Source of the DNA: Gammaproteobacteria bacterium
GTDB lineage: Bacteria; Pseudomonadota; Gammaproteobacteria; Xanthomonadales; SZUA-36
NCBI GenBank assembly: GCA_024277815.1
Contig: JAJRUM010000050.1
Span: forward strand, 1 to 64,000
DNA: 64,000 bases
Reading direction: 5' to 3'
Positions 17,579 to 26,196 of this stretch are shown here, piece by piece; the stretch's first letter is position 1; every line of letters begins with the position of its first letter. A model generated the notes under the pieces. That model worked only from the letters and a program-made list of their open reading frames with translations, was not told the DNA's origin and made no database searches. A program made the translations under genes and the position numbers.

Positions 17579-18130
17579 CTAGAGCATGCCGGTCTCCAGT
17601 TTGGCTGCCTCAGTCATCATCTGATAGTTCCACAGCGGCTCGAAAGTCAGTTCAACATCCACTTTGTGGACGGTCGGTATGATCTGTATTTTGCTGCGCA
17701 CGTCCTCAACAATGATATCGCCCATTCCGCAGCCGGGCGCAGTCAGCGTCATGCTTACAAAGACATTACGCCGGCCCTGATCATCACGGCTTAGTTCACA
17801 GGCATAAACCAGCCCAAGATCAACAATATTGACCGGGATTTCCGGGTCATACACGGTCTTCATCTGTGACCAGACCAGCTTTTCTACGTCATCGTCACTG
17901 GCGTTGTCAGGTAATGCCGGCGGCATCACAGGCTCTTTCCCGATAGCATCAGCATCCACGCCGGCCACACGAAACAAATTGCCATCGATGAAAACGGTAA
18001 AGCTGCCGCCGAGAGACTGGGTAATATAACCAACGGTTCCGGCTGGCATGGTCAGCTCATCACCGGACGGAATCATGACAACGGCACAATCCCGTTCAAA
18101 CTGGCAGGGCTGGCTGGTATGACTGAACAT
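17579..18130 (-). CDS. sufT: SufT-like Fe-S maturation protein (MIP18/DUF59 domain)
   Basis: A 183-residue protein with an N-terminal SufT-specific segment (FERDCAVVMIPSGDELTMPAG and ITQSLGGSFTVFIDGNLFRV) followed by a MIP18/DUF59 domain (VYDPEIPVNIVDLGLVYACE). The conserved cysteine motif TLTAPGCGMGD is at about 127-137. SufT is an auxiliary factor for iron-sulfur protein maturation in the cytoplasm. Usually it sits in or near a suf operon. Here no suf genes are visible and it follows bfr by nine bases. The location beside bacterioferritin and its ferredoxin fits an iron-supply role. The symbol is assigned from domain structure. Confidence 0.82.
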   Translation of the reverse strand: MFSHTSQPCQFERDCAVVMIPSGDELTMPAGTVGYITQSLGGSFTVFIDGNLFRVAGVDADAIGKEPVMPPALPDNASDDDVEKLVWSQMKTVYDPEIPVNIVDLGLVYACELSRDDQGRRNVFVSMTLTAPGCGMGDIIVEDVRSKIQIIPTVHKVDVELTFEPLWNYQMMTEAAKLETGML

Positions 18131-18139
18131 GCCTGAAAA

Positions 18140-18607
18140 TCAGCCCATTTTTGCCTGCAGGTAGTTCTCAATACCCACCTGTTCAACTAATTCCAGCTGG
18201 GTTTCCAACCAGTCAACATGCTCTTCCTCAGAGGCGAGAATGGAATCAAAGACATCACGGCTGACAAAGTCCCTGCACTCCTCACACCAGGCAATTGCAT
18301 CCTGCAACAGGGGCAGCGCCTCCATTTCCAGGTCCAGGTCACATTGCAGCATCTCGTGTGGGTGCTGGCCAACCCGCAGCCTGCCGATATCCTGTAAGTT
18401 GGGCAGCCCTTCCAGAAAAAGAATTCTTTCAATCAACTGGTCGGCATGTTTCATCTCATCTACAGATTCTTCGTGCTCATGATCTGCTAACTCGGTCAGG
18501 CCCATGTCCTTATACATTCGCGAATGCAGGAAATACTGGTTGATGGCTGCCAGTTCGTTACGCAGAACACCGTTAAGAAACTCGATAACTTTTTGGTCGC
18601 CTTTCAT
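18140..18607 (-). CDS. bfr: Bacterioferritin
   Basis: Bacterioferritin stores iron as a 24-subunit haem-containing shell in the cytoplasm. The 155-residue protein (E. coli 158) begins at ATG 18607 with GGAG upstream, giving MKGDQKVIEFLN; in-frame codons further upstream are unlikely to be translated. Ferroxidase ligands Glu18, Glu51 and His54 are present, as is the haem ligand Met52 (DEMKHAD at 50-56). ASEEEHVDWLETQ supplies the C-terminal ferroxidase ligands. Because Met52 and the ferroxidase residues coexist, this is the catalytic FtnA/BfrB-like form. bfd lies upstream in the same direction and sufT directly downstream. Confidence 0.96.
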   Translation of the reverse strand: MKGDQKVIEFLNGVLRNELAAINQYFLHSRMYKDMGLTELADHEHEESVDEMKHADQLIERILFLEGLPNLQDIGRLRVGQHPHEMLQCDLDLEMEALPLLQDAIAWCEECRDFVSRDVFDSILASEEEHVDWLETQLELVEQVGIENYLQAKMG

Positions 18608-18760
18608 ATCACCCAACTCCTCAGAAAAAAATCCAGATAGCAAACAGTCAACACCCCACCCCGGCAAATTCAGCTAAGAGTGAGACAACAGAATGGTTTG
18701 AATTTTGGCAGGTGGTGAGCTAAATAGCCAGCCCGGACTGATGGGCCGTGACCGTTGGTG

Positions 18761-18970
18761 TCAAGCCGGTTGCATCGCAGGGTGCAGACCTCGTGCCTGT
18801 CGTTTTTCAGTCAGCGCCTGCTGCAGGACTTCTACCGCCATTTCCTTGCAGCATCCACAATTACTGGCACATCCGGTTGTCTTGACCAGTTGTCGCATAT
18901 TGCGTACGCCGCCATCAACCGCTGTGCGGATATCCGAGTCAGTTACTGCGTTGCAAATACAAATATACAT
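18761..18970 (-). CDS. bfd: Bacterioferritin-associated ferredoxin
   Basis: Bfd is a small [2Fe-2S] ferredoxin that donates electrons to bacterioferritin so that stored iron is released. Starting at ATG 18970 the protein has 69 residues and begins MYICICNAVTD. The cluster cysteines fall at 4, 6, 38 and 41, exactly as in E. coli Bfd (CIC then CGCC). An earlier start at 19027 would extend over the promoter and Fur box, so I reject it. The divergent promoter region 18998-19072 carries two Fur boxes; induction at low iron is therefore expected. bfr follows after 153 bases and may have its own promoter. Confidence 0.95.
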   Translation of the reverse strand: MYICICNAVTDSDIRTAVDGGVRNMRQLVKTTGCASNCGCCKEMAVEVLQQALTEKRQARGLHPAMQPA

Positions 18971-18997
18971 AGCATTGTTTACCTTGAGGTCATGTCC

Positions 18998-19027
18998 ATT
19001 GTAAATACTAATGAGAATGATTGTCAA
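18998..19027 (-). promoter_or_regulatory. bfd promoter
   Basis: On the minus strand TTGACA (19027-19022), 18 bases, then TACAAT (19003-18998) form a near-consensus sigma-70 promoter pointing to bfd. Its -35 lies within bases also used by the opposite promoter, and the Fur box 19012-19026 covers it. Confidence 0.75.
19012..19026. promoter_or_regulatory. Fur box 1 (shared)
   Basis: TGAGAATGATTGTCA matches the 7-1-7 Fur consensus TGATAATNATTATCA with two mismatches. It overlaps the -35 elements of both divergent promoters, so one bound Fur dimer could silence bfd and the receptor together. Confidence 0.8.
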
Positions 19028-19049
19028 TTAGATTTAAAGCTCTTATAAT
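19021..19049 (+). promoter_or_regulatory. Promoter of the siderophore receptor
   Basis: TTGTCA (19021-19026), exactly 17 bases, then TATAAT (19044-19049) form a nearly perfect sigma-70 promoter. Transcription should begin near 19056, within Fur box 2. Confidence 0.82.
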
Positions 19050-19057
19050 GCTCTGAA

Positions 19058-19072
19058 TGATAATAATTCTCA
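19058..19072. promoter_or_regulatory. Fur box 2
   Basis: TGATAATAATTCTCA matches the 7-1-7 Fur consensus with a single mismatch. It lies at the expected transcription start of the receptor gene, 46 bases from Fur box 1, a spacing that permits binding of two dimer units. Confidence 0.82.
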
Positions 19073-19103
19073 TTTGTATTTAGAGAAAAAGGACTTTATT
19101 ACA

Positions 19104-21365
19104 ATGCGCCGAAGGTTTTTGGTTTCGTTACTTACCGCAACATTGCCGCTGCAACTGCTCGCTGATTCTGATTCGGATCAAGCCATGGAAATCGCTTTTC
19201 TTAAGCTGGACCCAATAACAATTATAGGCAAAGTTGACACCGCCCGGGATGTCGCGGGTGGCGCCAGTCTTGTCAACCAGGCTGAATTGCGTGAACTGGA
19301 AACAACCAGTGTGACGGACGCGCTGCGGCGCGTACCCGGGGTTTCGATGCAATTTGAGGATGGCTACGGTCTACGGCCCAATATCAGCGTACGTGGCACG
19401 CCAGCAGAGCGTTCCAGCCGCATCACGTTGCTTGAGGACAATGTCCTGATTGCCCCTGCCCCGTATGCGGCACCTGCAGCCTACTACTTCCCAACCTTCG
19501 GGCGAATACACAATATGGAAGTTTTGAAAGGGCCTTCTGCCATCACCCAGGGGCCGTACACCATTGGTGGCGCGATCAATCTTGTCTCTACGCCTGTACC
19601 GGCGGAGCGCAGGGGGCTGTTGCAGCTGGAGGGTGGCCCTGACAATACCTGGCGCGGACATGCCTGGTATGGTGGTTCCAGTGACCGCACTGGCTGGTTG
19701 GTGGAAACCCACCAGTGGAAATCAGACGGCTACCAGCAAATTGACCGCAGCAACGCTTCAACAGGCCTGGAAAAGCAGGACTACCTGGCCAGGTTCAGCT
19801 TCTCAACTGATGCTGCCACTGCCGTCATCCAGCAACTGGACATCAAGGTTCAGTATTCAACAGAAGACTCGAACCAGACCTACCTTGGCCTCAGCGATAT
19901 AGATTTTAATGCAGACCCATTGCGCCGCTACGGCCTGACTAAACTGGATAACATGGATAACCAGCACCAGCAGATCACGCTGACCTGGCGTATTGAACCA
20001 AATGTGAATAACCAGATCGCCATAACTGCTTACAACAATACTTTTGAACGCGCCTGGTACAAGACCGAAGGCATGGACTACAACGGCAGTGACAGCGCCC
20101 AGTCGTTCAAAAAGACCAGTTGGTTCAACATCATTGATGCCATCAACCGGGGCGGGCAGGCAGGTGGTATCTCTGCTGACCAGTATCAGGCAGTGCTGGA
20201 TGGTGGAGATACCGCCGCCGGCGCCATCCAGATCAGGAACAATGCCCGAAAGTACTATGCAAGAGGCGTGCAGTTGGTCTGGAACCGCTCAGCTGGCACG
20301 GTGCGGACAGATCACCAACTGCAATTCGGACTGCGTTATCACGAAGACGAAGAAGACCGGTTGCAACGCAATGACAGCTTTCAACAGACAGGCGGCGCAT
20401 TGCTGCTGAGCGACCGTGGACTTGAGGGCAATGCCGGCAATCGCATCCAGTCTGCTAACGCACTGGCAGCCTATGTCTATGATCGAATCAATTGGGGCAG
20501 CTGGACTTTCACACCGGGACTGCGCTTCGAGTCAATTGAGCAAAACCGAATCGACTACGGCGCCAACCCTGATAACCTGTCCGGCCGCACTCCGGCAGAT
20601 ATCAAGCGACAGCGCAACAACAAAGACGATGTCTGGATCCCCGGCATGGGCGTCACCTGGGACATGAATGAAGAGCTCAAACTGATCGGCGGCGTGCACA
20701 AAGGTTTTAGCGCCCCCGGCAATAAGGACGGCATCAAGCCCGAAGAAAGTATCAACTATGAAGCGGGCATCCGCTACCTGAGCGGCACCCTGGAAATCGA
20801 GGCCATAGCTTTTTATAACGACTACAAGAACCTGCAGGGTATCTGTACTTCCTCATCAGGCAGCAATTGCGAAATTGGTGATGTTTTCAACGGCAACGCA
20901 GTCAGTGTCCCCGGGCTGGAGATGATCTTTCGCCAGCAGCTATCAGGACCCGCTGGCTTCACAATTCCCCTGATGCTGACCTACACCTGGATGCAGGCAC
21001 GCTTTGAAGGCGACATCGACAACTCAGAGTTTTTTGGTGACGTCAGAAAGGGAGACCCGGTGCCCTATGTCCCTGACCACCAGGCATTCGCTTCCGTGGG
21101 TCTGGAAAAAGGTGACTGGTCAGGCTACCTGGGCGTCAGCTATGTCGATGAAACCTGCACCCAGGCAAGTTGTGATGCGTTTGAAAAGACGGCTGCACGT
21201 ACATTATTTGATCTGGGGCTGCACTATCAACTGAACCCAAAGCTTGAGGTCTATGCCGTCATTGAAAACCTGACAGATAAAGAATATATAGCCGGCAGGC
21301 AACCCTACGGCGCACGCCCCGGCGCGCCCCGAACAGGCAAACTGGGCGTCAGGTGGGACTTCTAA
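19104..21365 (+). CDS. TonB-dependent receptor for ferric siderophore or ferric citrate
   Basis: A 753-residue outer-membrane receptor starting at ATG 19104, with AGGA about ten bases upstream. The signal peptide is MRRRFLVSLLTATLPLQLLA. The plug includes VPGVSMQFEDGYGLRPNISV with RGTPAERSSRITLLEDNVLI, a pattern of the FecA-like group, and HNMEVLKGPSAITQG. The barrel ends GVRWDF with the terminal Phe. The TonB box is probably near LDPITIIG. No FecA-type N-terminal signalling domain is present, so it should not act through a sigma factor. Two Fur boxes precede the gene, which makes an iron ligand very likely; FecA similarity alone does not prove citrate. Confidence 0.9.
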   Translation: MRRRFLVSLLTATLPLQLLADSDSDQAMEIAFLKLDPITIIGKVDTARDVAGGASLVNQAELRELETTSVTDALRRVPGVSMQFEDGYGLRPNISVRGTPAERSSRITLLEDNVLIAPAPYAAPAAYYFPTFGRIHNMEVLKGPSAITQGPYTIGGAINLVSTPVPAERRGLLQLEGGPDNTWRGHAWYGGSSDRTGWLVETHQWKSDGYQQIDRSNASTGLEKQDYLARFSFSTDAATAVIQQLDIKVQYSTEDSNQTYLGLSDIDFNADPLRRYGLTKLDNMDNQHQQITLTWRIEPNVNNQIAITAYNNTFERAWYKTEGMDYNGSDSAQSFKKTSWFNIIDAINRGGQAGGISADQYQAVLDGGDTAAGAIQIRNNARKYYARGVQLVWNRSAGTVRTDHQLQFGLRYHEDEEDRLQRNDSFQQTGGALLLSDRGLEGNAGNRIQSANALAAYVYDRINWGSWTFTPGLRFESIEQNRIDYGANPDNLSGRTPADIKRQRNNKDDVWIPGMGVTWDMNEELKLIGGVHKGFSAPGNKDGIKPEESINYEAGIRYLSGTLEIEAIAFYNDYKNLQGICTSSSGSNCEIGDVFNGNAVSVPGLEMIFRQQLSGPAGFTIPLMLTYTWMQARFEGDIDNSEFFGDVRKGDPVPYVPDHQAFASVGLEKGDWSGYLGVSYVDETCTQASCDAFEKTAARTLFDLGLHYQLNPKLEVYAVIENLTDKEYIAGRQPYGARPGAPRTGKLGVRWDF

Positions 21366-21397
21366 GCCAGACGCAAAGCACGTAGCAGCAAATCGGG

Positions 21398-22930
21398 TCA
21401 GTCAGATGGATCAACGGGTCCGAATTCAGCTACGCTGTTGGCGGTCAAATAGATAAACGTCACCCAGGCAGCCAGGTTCTGACGCAAACTTTCCGGCTTG
21501 ACCTTATCGAGCGTATCGTTGGCCGTGTGGTGCAGATCAAAATACCGGCTGGCATCCTGGCGCAGGTCAATCACCGGCATCCCCAGTTTCCGCATCTGCC
21601 CGACATCAGCGCCACCACCTGCCAGATTGGTTTCATCACGTTCTATTCCCAGCTTCCCGAGGTGCCTGGCAAGCTGCGCAATGGTTGGCTCGGCCTGCGG
21701 CAAAACCCGTGTTCTGAAGCTGTAAATACGGTCCGCACCGAGGTCTGACTCAGCACCGATCAGGTGGCTGTCCAGTTCCAGTTGATGTAATTTCGCATAG
21801 GCTTTGCCGCCATAGACACCCTGCTCTTCATTCGCGTACAAAACGACACGCACCCCATACCGGGGCCGCACCGGCAGATCTGCAATCATTTTGGCCGACG
21901 CCATGACCAGTGCAACGCCCGCGCCATCATCAATGGCACCGGTGCCGAGGTCCCAGGAGTCAAGATGGGCTCCAAGCAGCAAAAACTCAGTCAGGTCAGC
22001 ACTGCCGTCAAATTCTCCGATGACATTAAAAGACGTGGCTTCAGCGCTTGTACCCTCAGTAAACTCCTCAGTAGAGTTTTCAACATACTCATCAACCAAA
22101 AAGCCAACGTCCAGATTCATTCGGACCACAACCGGTTCTTCCCCAGCCAGCATAACCATCAGGTTATCAGCATCCGGGTTGGACACAGCAGCAGCTGGAA
22201 CGCGCTCCCCTGACTCCGTACCGGACATCATACCGGTGTGCGGCAAACGGTCATTGTCAGTACCCACCGAACGGATCAACAGGGCCAGCGCCCCCTTCTC
22301 GGCGGCTACAAACGGCCCCCGGCTTCGGTTAATGACGGTTTTTCTGTACCCCGTTCCTGCACGCGTTTTTGGCATGCGCGTGGAAAGGAAGACTATCTTA
22401 TTCTGCACATCTTCCATGCTCGCCGCCTCGAGAGCTGCGAGCGTATCAAACTGGACCAGCTCCGCCTCGAGGCGGCCATTGGTAGTCGGGCTGCCGCCAA
22501 GGGCCGTTATCGCCAAGGGCTGGCCCACAGGTTTTCTCAGCCTGACCTTGTTGTAATACCTTTTCTCCATCTCTGATGCATCATCGGCCAGAGGCTCGCG
22601 GGGAACGGAATAAAACACCTGTGCGCTTTCACTGGTCCTGACCCAGCGTGGGAATTTCACCGGTTCGGTCCAGACGCGATCAAAGCCAAGGTCACGCATC
22701 TTCTTGACCGCCCACCTGACCGCCAGCTTGTCAGCAGGTGTGCCAGCCATGCGCGGACCGACCTCTGATGTCAGTGAGGCCAGAATCTCCCAGGCCGCAT
22801 CACTGGCCAACGCACTCTGTTGCAATTGCTCAACAATAGCATCTGTTGTCTCATTGCGCGGTGCCGTGCCATGGCACGCCGCAACAACAGCTACCAGGCC
22901 TGAGGCCATAACCAGCGAAATACGTTTCAA
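21398..22930 (-). CDS. M28 family metallopeptidase, lipoprotein
   Basis: A 510-residue zinc peptidase of family M28 (aminopeptidase/carboxypeptidase Q type). A lipobox, VVAAC with Cys19, indicates lipid anchoring in the envelope. A protease-associated (PA) insert is followed by the catalytic region GAHLDSWDLGTGAIDDGAG (first zinc His and bridging Asp). Then come YANEEQGVYGG (catalytic Glu pair), ESDLGADR, and DLHHTANDTLDK with the last zinc His. The start is TTG 22930 with AAGGA eight bases upstream. It probably releases amino acids from peptides. It is convergent with the siderophore receptor and has no obvious functional partner here. Confidence 0.92.
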   Translation of the reverse strand: MKRISLVMASGLVAVVAACHGTAPRNETTDAIVEQLQQSALASDAAWEILASLTSEVGPRMAGTPADKLAVRWAVKKMRDLGFDRVWTEPVKFPRWVRTSESAQVFYSVPREPLADDASEMEKRYYNKVRLRKPVGQPLAITALGGSPTTNGRLEAELVQFDTLAALEAASMEDVQNKIVFLSTRMPKTRAGTGYRKTVINRSRGPFVAAEKGALALLIRSVGTDNDRLPHTGMMSGTESGERVPAAAVSNPDADNLMVMLAGEEPVVVRMNLDVGFLVDEYVENSTEEFTEGTSAEATSFNVIGEFDGSADLTEFLLLGAHLDSWDLGTGAIDDGAGVALVMASAKMIADLPVRPRYGVRVVLYANEEQGVYGGKAYAKLHQLELDSHLIGAESDLGADRIYSFRTRVLPQAEPTIAQLARHLGKLGIERDETNLAGGGADVGQMRKLGMPVIDLRQDASRYFDLHHTANDTLDKVKPESLRQNLAAWVTFIYLTANSVAEFGPVDPSD

Positions 22931-22979
22931 AGTAAAATCCTTATCAATAGGGAGGGTGCAACCTGCGTTGCCAGAGGAC

Positions 22980-23453
22980 CTACAGGGACACCAAAGGTTC
23001 CAGTAAGGTCAACGCCTGCCGGTAGACGCGGCGCTTAAAGCGCACAACATTGTCTACCGGATACCAGAAATTCACCCAGCGGAAATCCCGGAACTCCGGC
23101 TCACTGGTTGAATGAAAATCAAATTCAACATCATCATCACGCAACTTCAGTAAAAACCACACCTGCTTTTGGCCGATGCACAATGGCTTGCAATGCGCCC
23201 GCTGGTATCGCCTGGGAAGCTGGTAACGTAACCAGCCCGGTGTAGCGCCCAGCAGCTCAACCTGTTGCGACTGCAAACCTGTTTCTTCCATCAGTTCACG
23301 ATACATAGCCTCTTTGGGCGTTTCATCGGTGTTCATGCCGCCTTGTGGGAACTGCCAGCCGTCACTGTTATTTCGTTGCGCCCAGAAAACCTGGCCATCA
23401 CCGTTCATGATTACCATGCCAACATTAGGTCTGAATCCATCCGGGTCAATCAT
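22980..23453 (-). CDS. rppH: RNA pyrophosphohydrolase
   Basis: RppH removes pyrophosphate from the 5' end of mRNAs and so starts their decay by RNase E. The 157-residue protein begins [12 protein letters not shown], which is diagnostic of RppH. The Nudix box [13 protein letters not shown] followed by [10 protein letters not shown] (38-60) has all catalytic glutamates. The C-terminal [21 protein letters not shown] is also typical. The 176-residue E. coli protein is slightly longer at its C terminus. In many gammaproteobacteria rppH precedes ptsP; here it is a single gene facing a divergent ABC transporter. Confidence 0.96.
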   Translation of the reverse strand: MIDPDGFRPNVGMVIMNGDGQVFWAQRNNSDGWQFPQGGMNTDETPKEAMYRELMEETGLQSQQVELLGATPGWLRYQLPRRYQRAHCKPLCIGQKQVWFLLKLRDDDVEFDFHSTSEPEFRDFRWVNFWYPVDNVVRFKRRVYRQALTLLEPLVSL

Positions 23454-23550
23454 ATTTATCGTGTATTTATACTCTGATGCTGATCGCTGTTTTGAACACG
23501 TCTCATACGTGCGATAATTTTAAGCTTGCCATGTTAATCAATCCTGCAAA

Positions 23551-24537
23551 ATGATTCCAACCAGAATGCGCCGATTATTGCTTTTTTTATTGCTGTTTCT
23601 GTCGTTCGGCAGCGTATTGCTGGCCAGCGCAACAGGATCGGTTCCAATGCCATGGGGCGAGTGGTTGGGTGCTATTGGCAATCCTGACAGCCAGTCGGGG
23701 GAGCTGATCTGGCAGCTACGACTGCCTCGTGCGCTGGCGGCCTGGGCGGTGGGTGCAATGCTGGCCATGTCCGGCTGCCTGATGCAGGTCCTGTTGCGCA
23801 ACCCTCTGGCGGACCCCTATGTGCTGGGTGTTTCCGGCGGTGCAGCCTGTGCAACACTGTTAGGCCTGGTGTTTGGAGTTGCTGTCGCCCTGCTACCCTG
23901 GCTGGCCTTGTTTGGTGCCCTGGTTTCAGTTCTTATCGTGTTCGGTCTGGCGCGCGGTACCGGACCATGGAGCGGCACCCGGCTTTTGTTGACCGGCGTG
24001 GTGACAGCTTCGGGCTGGGGCGCACTGATCAGCCTGATTCTCTCGTTGAGTCCGGATAACAGCCTGCGGGGCATGTTGTTCTGGTTGATGGGAGATCTCA
24101 GCTACGCTGTGCTGCCGCCATGGACCCTGTTGGTTCTTACCGGATGTTTTGTCCTCACGCTCGGTCTCGCACGCAGCCTGAATGTCCTCGCCATGGGAGA
24201 AACCACCGCACGTTTGCTGGGGGAGCCCACCGGGCACTTGCTTTGGGTGGTATACCTTTTGGCCTCAGTGCTGACTGCAACCGCGGTCTCCATTGCCGGC
24301 AGCGTTGGCTTTGTCGGCCTGATCGTACCGCACCTGATGCGCCTGCTGGTGGGTTCGGACCATCGTATCCTGATCCCCGCCGCAACACTGTTTGGTGGTT
24401 TATTTCTGGTGTTGTCCGATACGCTGGCACGTACTGTACTCAGCCCCCAGCAACTGCCAGTGGGTGTCATTACGGCTTTGCTTGGGGTACCACTGTTCCT
24501 GTTGCTGCTCAACCGTGCCCGGCTGAAAGGCGTATGA
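23551..24537 (+). CDS. FecCD/BtuC-type ABC transporter permease
   Basis: A 328-residue integral membrane protein with about nine hydrophobic segments. It resembles the FecCD family, which imports vitamin B12, haem or ferric siderophores. Family motifs are WQLRLPRALAAWAVGAMLAMS and GCLMQVLLRNPLADPYVLGV in the first half, and VGFVGLIVPHLMRLLVGSDH, the coupling region, near 250. The stop overlaps the start of the ATPase gene (ATGA), so the two are translationally coupled. No periplasmic binding protein is present in the window, and no cobalamin riboswitch or Fur box is visible upstream. B12 and siderophore therefore remain equally possible substrates. Confidence 0.9.
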   Translation: MIPTRMRRLLLFLLLFLSFGSVLLASATGSVPMPWGEWLGAIGNPDSQSGELIWQLRLPRALAAWAVGAMLAMSGCLMQVLLRNPLADPYVLGVSGGAACATLLGLVFGVAVALLPWLALFGALVSVLIVFGLARGTGPWSGTRLLLTGVVTASGWGALISLILSLSPDNSLRGMLFWLMGDLSYAVLPPWTLLVLTGCFVLTLGLARSLNVLAMGETTARLLGEPTGHLLWVVYLLASVLTATAVSIAGSVGFVGLIVPHLMRLLVGSDHRILIPAATLFGGLFLVLSDTLARTVLSPQQLPVGVITALLGVPLFLLLLNRARLKGV

Positions 24538-25304
24538 CTGCGCTGGTTTGCAAGTCTCTGGATATCAGCATTGCAGGTAATACCATTTGCAACAACCTTG
24601 ACCTGAAACTTGAACGCGGCCAGTTCTGGGGCTTGCTGGGGCCAAACGGCATTGGCAAAACCACGCTTCTCAAGTGCATGGCCGGCTTGATGCCGCCCGA
24701 TGCCGGTAACGTTTATCTCGCCAATCAGTCTATTGAAAAATTACCTCGCCGGGCAATTGCACGACTCCTGGGCATGCTGCAGCAACATACTGTTTACGTG
24801 TTTGATGCCAGCGTATTGGAAACCGCCCTGACCGGCCGGCACCCACACCTGGGACACTGGCAGCGAGAAGGCGCTGATGACAAGCGCAAGGCGCTGGAAG
24901 CTATCAAGGCTGTCGACCTTGAGGGTTTTGAAGCCCGCAGTGTCACCGGCCTTTCGGGTGGTGAAGCGAGACGTCTCGCATTCGCCTCACTACTGGTACA
25001 GGAGCCTGCAGTACTGCTGCTGGATGAACCCACCAACCATCTGGATATGAAGCATCAGGTTCGTATCATGAACCGGGTTGAGCAACAGATTAATCAGCAG
25101 CAACACTGCGCGCTGGCTGCGCTGCACGACGTCAATCTCGCCGCCCGCTACTGTAGCCATATCCTGATGTTGTTTGGCAATGGCTTGTGGCAGGCCGGGC
25201 CGGTGGCCGAACTGCTAAACCCGGCAACGCTGGAAAAGCTGTATCAGTGCCCCGTGGAATCCGTTCAGACTTCGACGGGAGAACGCTTTCTGGCCGGCGG
25301 GTAA
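24534..25304 (+). CDS. ABC transporter ATP-binding protein, FecE/BtuD type
   Basis: A 256-residue ATPase that powers the adjacent permease on the cytoplasmic face. Walker A is GPNGIGKTT (36-44), the signature is LSGGEARR (140-147) and Walker B is VLLLDEPTNHLD (160-171), with H-loop ALHDVNLAARYC. I start at ATG 24534, which overlaps the permease stop by four bases. The open frame continues 138 codons upstream but only as a shadow of the permease. The gene ends one base before the convergent stop of the membrane protein gene at 25306. Confidence 0.93.
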   Translation: MTALVCKSLDISIAGNTICNNLDLKLERGQFWGLLGPNGIGKTTLLKCMAGLMPPDAGNVYLANQSIEKLPRRAIARLLGMLQQHTVYVFDASVLETALTGRHPHLGHWQREGADDKRKALEAIKAVDLEGFEARSVTGLSGGEARRLAFASLLVQEPAVLLLDEPTNHLDMKHQVRIMNRVEQQINQQQHCALAALHDVNLAARYCSHILMLFGNGLWQAGPVAELLNPATLEKLYQCPVESVQTSTGERFLAGG

Positions 25305-25305
25305 C

Positions 25306-26133
25306 TCAGCGACTGGAATCAAAATTAAACGTCAGACCCGGACCGGACAACCTTATCAGGTGACGCAAGAACAACATCATCAACACTGACATGGCGAGCA
25401 TTTCAAGGAACTCTTCCAACGATTTAGAAAAATGGGCAACCCAGCGCATGCTTAAATCAAAGGTGCCGCCAAACCAGGCTGCCAGGTTGAGTGGGTGGTT
25501 GAATTCCAGCCCTTCAAAAAAATCCAGCCCAACAGCCAGCCCCATCAGGGCCGCTGCCGAAAACAATAACAACCGCTCGCCACCGGTGTTGAATTCCCGC
25601 CACAGGAAGAACAGCATAAACAACCCTGCCGCCACCAACGCAGGCAAGGCTACCAACTGCCATTCATAGCTGGGAAACAGTTCCTGAATTTTTCCGAACA
25701 GCCCACCCGAATATCCGTAATTATCTGATTCATAAACTTTCTCCGCCAGGGTTCCAAGACGTTCGTGGATCATGGCACCGTCGTCAGCAGACAGATAGGT
25801 AAAGAAGCCCGCCAGGAAACCCCAGCCAGCGACCCGTCCACGAGTCACTCCCCGGCTGCGCTGGAGCAAGAATATGACCCACAAAATCAGGCCGGTGATA
25901 AAAGTCTGTATGACCATGAACCAGGTCGCCAGGCCATCTTCACGGGTGATATTAAAGAGCCGCCGAATGGTTCCGTACTTGCTCCATTCGGCATAGTTTA
26001 CAAAGGCGTCGAGAAAAACAAACAGCAGTTCTGCCAGCAGGCAAAAAATAAAAATACGTGTCGGCAGGCTTTGTCCGCTGATGGGTATGCTGCCACCGGG
26101 CAAACGGCCGGCCCCATTGTTGCTCGAATTCAT
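25306..26133 (-). CDS. Multi-pass membrane protein of unknown function
   Basis: I do not recognise a named family. The 275-residue protein has about six hydrophobic segments (for example FIFCLLAELLFVFLDAFVNY, FMVIQTFITGLILWVIFLL, LVALPALVAAGLFMLFFLW). A conserved-looking loop, FFTYLSADDGAMIHERLG, contains acidic residues and a histidine that could bind metal. ATG 26133 has GGAG six bases upstream and is preferred over a TTG at 26166. It is the last gene of the minus-strand run that starts with the RND pump, 63 bases after the carrier-like gene. Cotranscription and an envelope-transport context are inferred. Confidence 0.7.
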   Translation of the reverse strand: MNSSNNGAGRLPGGSIPISGQSLPTRIFIFCLLAELLFVFLDAFVNYAEWSKYGTIRRLFNITREDGLATWFMVIQTFITGLILWVIFLLQRSRGVTRGRVAGWGFLAGFFTYLSADDGAMIHERLGTLAEKVYESDNYGYSGGLFGKIQELFPSYEWQLVALPALVAAGLFMLFFLWREFNTGGERLLLFSAAALMGLAVGLDFFEGLEFNHPLNLAAWFGGTFDLSMRWVAHFSKSLEEFLEMLAMSVLMMLFLRHLIRLSGPGLTFNFDSSR

Positions 26134-26196
26134 GTCTGGCTCCGCATCAACATCAATATAGCACAAGGACTAAAGGTGCTCTGGCTGTGCTGTAGC

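Noticed and set aside
17565-17615. Possible bidirectional terminator between fadE and sufT (GCCGGCA...TGCCGG)
   Set aside because: Stem is imperfect, overlaps the sufT end and has no T tract on either strand.
21891-22556. 221-codon plus-strand frame opposite the M28 peptidase
   Set aside because: No homology features; the minus-strand peptidase has intact zinc ligands.
23454-23550. Cobalamin riboswitch or Fur box upstream of the BtuC-type permease
   Set aside because: The gap is only 97 bases, too short for a B12 riboswitch, and no 7-1-7 Fur match is present.
24120-24533. Upstream extension of the ABC ATPase frame (138 codons)
   Set aside because: It lies wholly within the permease gene in another frame and has no ATPase features. 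ATG 24534 overlaps the permease stop as expected.
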